DNA from: Leptospira sp. GIMC2001
Lineage (GTDB): Bacteria; Spirochaetota; Leptospiria; Leptospirales; Leptospiraceae
Direction of reading: 5' to 3'
DNA length: 64,000 bases
NCBI RefSeq assembly: GCF_028462125.1
Contig: NZ_CP115468.1
Span: forward strand, 1,951,097-2,015,096
Part shown: piece after piece, positions 62,523 through 64,000 of the stretch
Position numbering within the stretch: the stretch's first letter is position 1
Layout of the letters: every line of letters starts with the position of its first letter
The notes under the pieces: model-generated
What the model was told of the DNA's origin: nothing
Databases searched by the model: none
What the model saw: the letters and a program-made list of their open reading frames with translations, nothing else
Program-made: the position numbers and the translations under genes

Positions 62523-62606
62523 AATAATGCGAATATACAATAGGTTTAGAAAATGTTTATTTATTTACGCAATGGCTTCTCCCTTCAAAATGGATGATAT
62601 CTAAAT

Positions 62607-63413
62607 ATGGCGACCATGAAAGCACCTGCAAAAAAATCTAAATCTTCATCTAAACTAAAAACTATATCTCTAATCATACCTATTTACAATGAAGCGGGTC
62701 ACTTACAGAACTTTTTGGAAAAGGTAGACGCTTTAAAATTACCGACTTCCAAAGAACTCGTTTTTATAGATGATTGTTCGAAAGATGACTCTCTTTCCAT
62801 ATTGGAATCGTTTAGATTCAAATCAAAATTCCTTATCCTAAAACAAGAAAAAAATCAAGGTAAAGGTGCAGCACTAAGACGTGGCTTTGACGAAGCTACC
62901 GGAGATGTTTTGGTTGTCCAAGATGCGGATTTCGAATATGATATGGAAGAGTTGCCTTCGCTTTTGGTTCCTGTTCTGGATGGAAAAGCGGACGTTGTGT
63001 TCGGGTCAAGATTTCGTAAAGAAGTGAAGCAAGTTCATAGAACTTTTCACTATCTCGTAAATCGTATTCTCACATTACTCAGTAATATGTTTTCAGGAAT
63101 GTACCTATCCGATATGGAAACCTGTTATAAAATTTTCCAATCAGACATCATCAAGAATATCAATCTAGTATCTAACCGATTTGGTTTTGAGCCGGAAGTA
63201 ACTGCGAAGTTAGCAAGACTTAAGCTCAGAGTGCAAGAATATCCAATCTCTTACTATCCAAGAAATTACCTAGAAGGTAAAAAGATTACTTGGAAAGACG
63301 GAATTGCAGCTCTACGTCACATATTGTATTTTAATATTTTTGCCTCGAAAAAGAATTTCTTCAAAGTGTCCATGCCCGAAAAGTACATTCCAGGCGCTGG
63401 ACATTGGCTGTAA
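62607..63413 (+). CDS. Glycosyltransferase family 2 (dolichyl-phosphate-glucose/mannose-like)
   Basis: A 268-residue GT2 without membrane anchors. The first 20 residues are Lys/Ser-rich (MATMKAPAKKSKSSSKLK); the domain then has ISLIIPIYNEAGHLQNFLEK, LVFIDDCSKDDSLSILESF, GKGAALRRGFDEATGDVLVV and QDADFEYDMEELPSLLV. It resembles polyprenyl-phosphate sugar synthases. It is the last + strand gene before the convergent dps gene, with only eight bases between stops. Confidence 0.9.
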   Translation: MATMKAPAKKSKSSSKLKTISLIIPIYNEAGHLQNFLEKVDALKLPTSKELVFIDDCSKDDSLSILESFRFKSKFLILKQEKNQGKGAALRRGFDEATGDVLVVQDADFEYDMEELPSLLVPVLDGKADVVFGSRFRKEVKQVHRTFHYLVNRILTLLSNMFSGMYLSDMETCYKIFQSDIIKNINLVSNRFGFEPEVTAKLARLKLRVQEYPISYYPRNYLEGKKITWKDGIAALRHILYFNIFASKKNFFKVSMPEKYIPGAGHWL

Positions 63414-63421
63414 TTTTCTAA

Positions 63422-63901
63422 CTATTCCTCTTCCAGCAAAGATCGTAGCATCCACGCTGTCTTCTCATGAACAGTCAATCTTTGGGTTACCAAATCCAAA
63501 GTTGATTCGTCGTTTCCAGCATCCGCTGGGCTAATAATTTCTCTTGCTGTTTTGATTGTCTGCTCGTGACCCACAACTAGGTTCCGAATCATGTCTTTTG
63601 CCTTCGGCACTCCGTCTTCTTCTTTGATGCTGGAAAGTTTCGTATAATCCTTGTAAGACCCTGGGGCAAAATGTCCGAGAGATCTAATTCTTTCTGCAAT
63701 CATATCAATCGAATTCCATAATTCTGTGTATTGTTCCATAAACATTATATGCAATGTTTGGAACATTGGACCCGTTACATTCCAGTGATAGTTATGTGTC
63801 TTGAGATACAAAGTGTACGTATCTGCTAATAATTTCTTAAGTCCTTGCGCAATTTGTTCTCTTTGTTCTTCTGGTATCGATATATTTATTTTCTGTGTCA
63901 T
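63422..63901 (-). CDS. dps: Dps-family ferritin-like DNA-binding/iron-storage protein
   Basis: A 159-residue Dps. The ferroxidase signature is split as [20 protein letters not shown] and [17 protein letters not shown] (His, His, Asp, Glu). Dps dodecamers oxidise and store iron and bind DNA, protecting cells under peroxide stress. It is unrelated to polysaccharide synthesis, so I take it as the flank of the O-antigen locus. A ribosome-like AGGGAT lies near the start on the minus strand. Confidence 0.94.
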   Translation of the reverse strand: MTQKINISIPEEQREQIAQGLKKLLADTYTLYLKTHNYHWNVTGPMFQTLHIMFMEQYTELWNSIDMIAERIRSLGHFAPGSYKDYTKLSSIKEEDGVPKAKDMIRNLVVGHEQTIKTAREIISPADAGNDESTLDLVTQRLTVHEKTAWMLRSLLEEE

Positions 63902-64000
63902 AGTGTATCCCTATATACTTTAGACGAATTCATTTATAGAATTTGCGTTAAGAACATAAATATTTTATTGAACTAGAAGAATTCAATCTTACTTTATATC

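Noticed and set aside
1..64000. tRNA, rRNA, CRISPR, IS transposase
   Set aside because: None was seen on scanning; no CCA-ended cloverleaf-like sequence, no repeated spacer pattern and no DDE transposase motif.

Overview
The window is one very large, AT-rich surface-polysaccharide (O-antigen/LPS, rfb-type) locus, almost entirely on the + strand and tightly packed, with many ATGA or 1-8 base overlaps. Low GC, frequent TTG starts, runs of methyltransferases, glycosyltransferases and nucleotide-sugar enzymes, large 'surface carbohydrate' proteins of about 500 aa, and an HU/DUF4469-like protein beside an XRE-ImmA pair together suggest a Leptospira species. That assignment is inferred from gene content; no rRNA or species marker is present. 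I saw no tRNA, rRNA, CRISPR array or transposase.

Layout. (1) 2-8835: sugar-modification block with a NeuB-type sialic/nonulosonic acid synthase, ATP-grasp ligase, metallophosphoesterase, PIG-L deacetylase, GNAT acetyltransferase, WbqC-like protein, a UGM-like flavoprotein and three methyltransferases. (2) 8869-10407: large surface-carbohydrate protein. (3) 10525-19826: a module built around KdsA, KdsB-like and KdsC homologues plus a stand-alone CBS protein, an HpcH/HpaI aldolase, two SDRs, a 2-oxoglutarate dioxygenase, a methyltransferase and two likely transferases; it probably makes a modified CMP-activated 3-deoxy-ulosonic acid. (4) 19823-24761: a glycosyltransferase gene cut after 31 codons, then a compositionally different cassette (GT4, SGNH hydrolase, carbamoyltransferase, small protein). 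(5) 24762-25636: decayed non-coding stretch with coding-like remnants and two strong inverted repeats. (6) 25637-29832: UDP-L-FucNAc synthesis (FnlB/A/C types) and its probable transferase; then an alkaline-phosphatase-fold candidate and the priming sugar-phosphate transferase (31196-32476). (7) 32625-34425: divergent HU-like gene and XRE regulator plus ImmA/IrrE protease, an island unrelated to polysaccharide. (8) 34523-38149: Wzy-like polymerase and Wzm/Wzt ABC exporter. (9) 38193-45000: glycosyltransferases including a GT2-methyltransferase fusion, and the FdtA/FdtB pair for a 3-amino-3,6-dideoxyhexose. (10) 44852-52362: polyprenyl-phosphate GT, two epimerases, a GMC-like oxidoreductase and the GDP-D-glycero-D-manno-heptose pathway (HddC-GmhB fusion, HddA, GmhA). 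(11) 52372-59813: GT-C-like membrane protein and six glycosyltransferases, the last two on the minus strand. (12) 59867-62522: rfbC, rfbB, rfbA without rfbD; then a GT2 and a minus-strand dps gene that looks like the locus edge.

How it works together. At least five activated sugars can be inferred: a nonulosonic acid, a Kdo-like acid, UDP-L-FucNAc, a dTDP-3-amino-3,6-dideoxyhexose, and GDP-heptose, with part of the dTDP-rhamnose route. The priming transferase at 31196 would load the first sugar on undecaprenyl phosphate, about fifteen glycosyltransferases extend it, and the Wzt C-terminal domain could recognise a capped chain for export. No Wzx flippase is visible although a Wzy-like protein is, which is unusual. 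Start sites were judged by eye from ribosome-binding sites and family N termini; composition statements are visual estimates.
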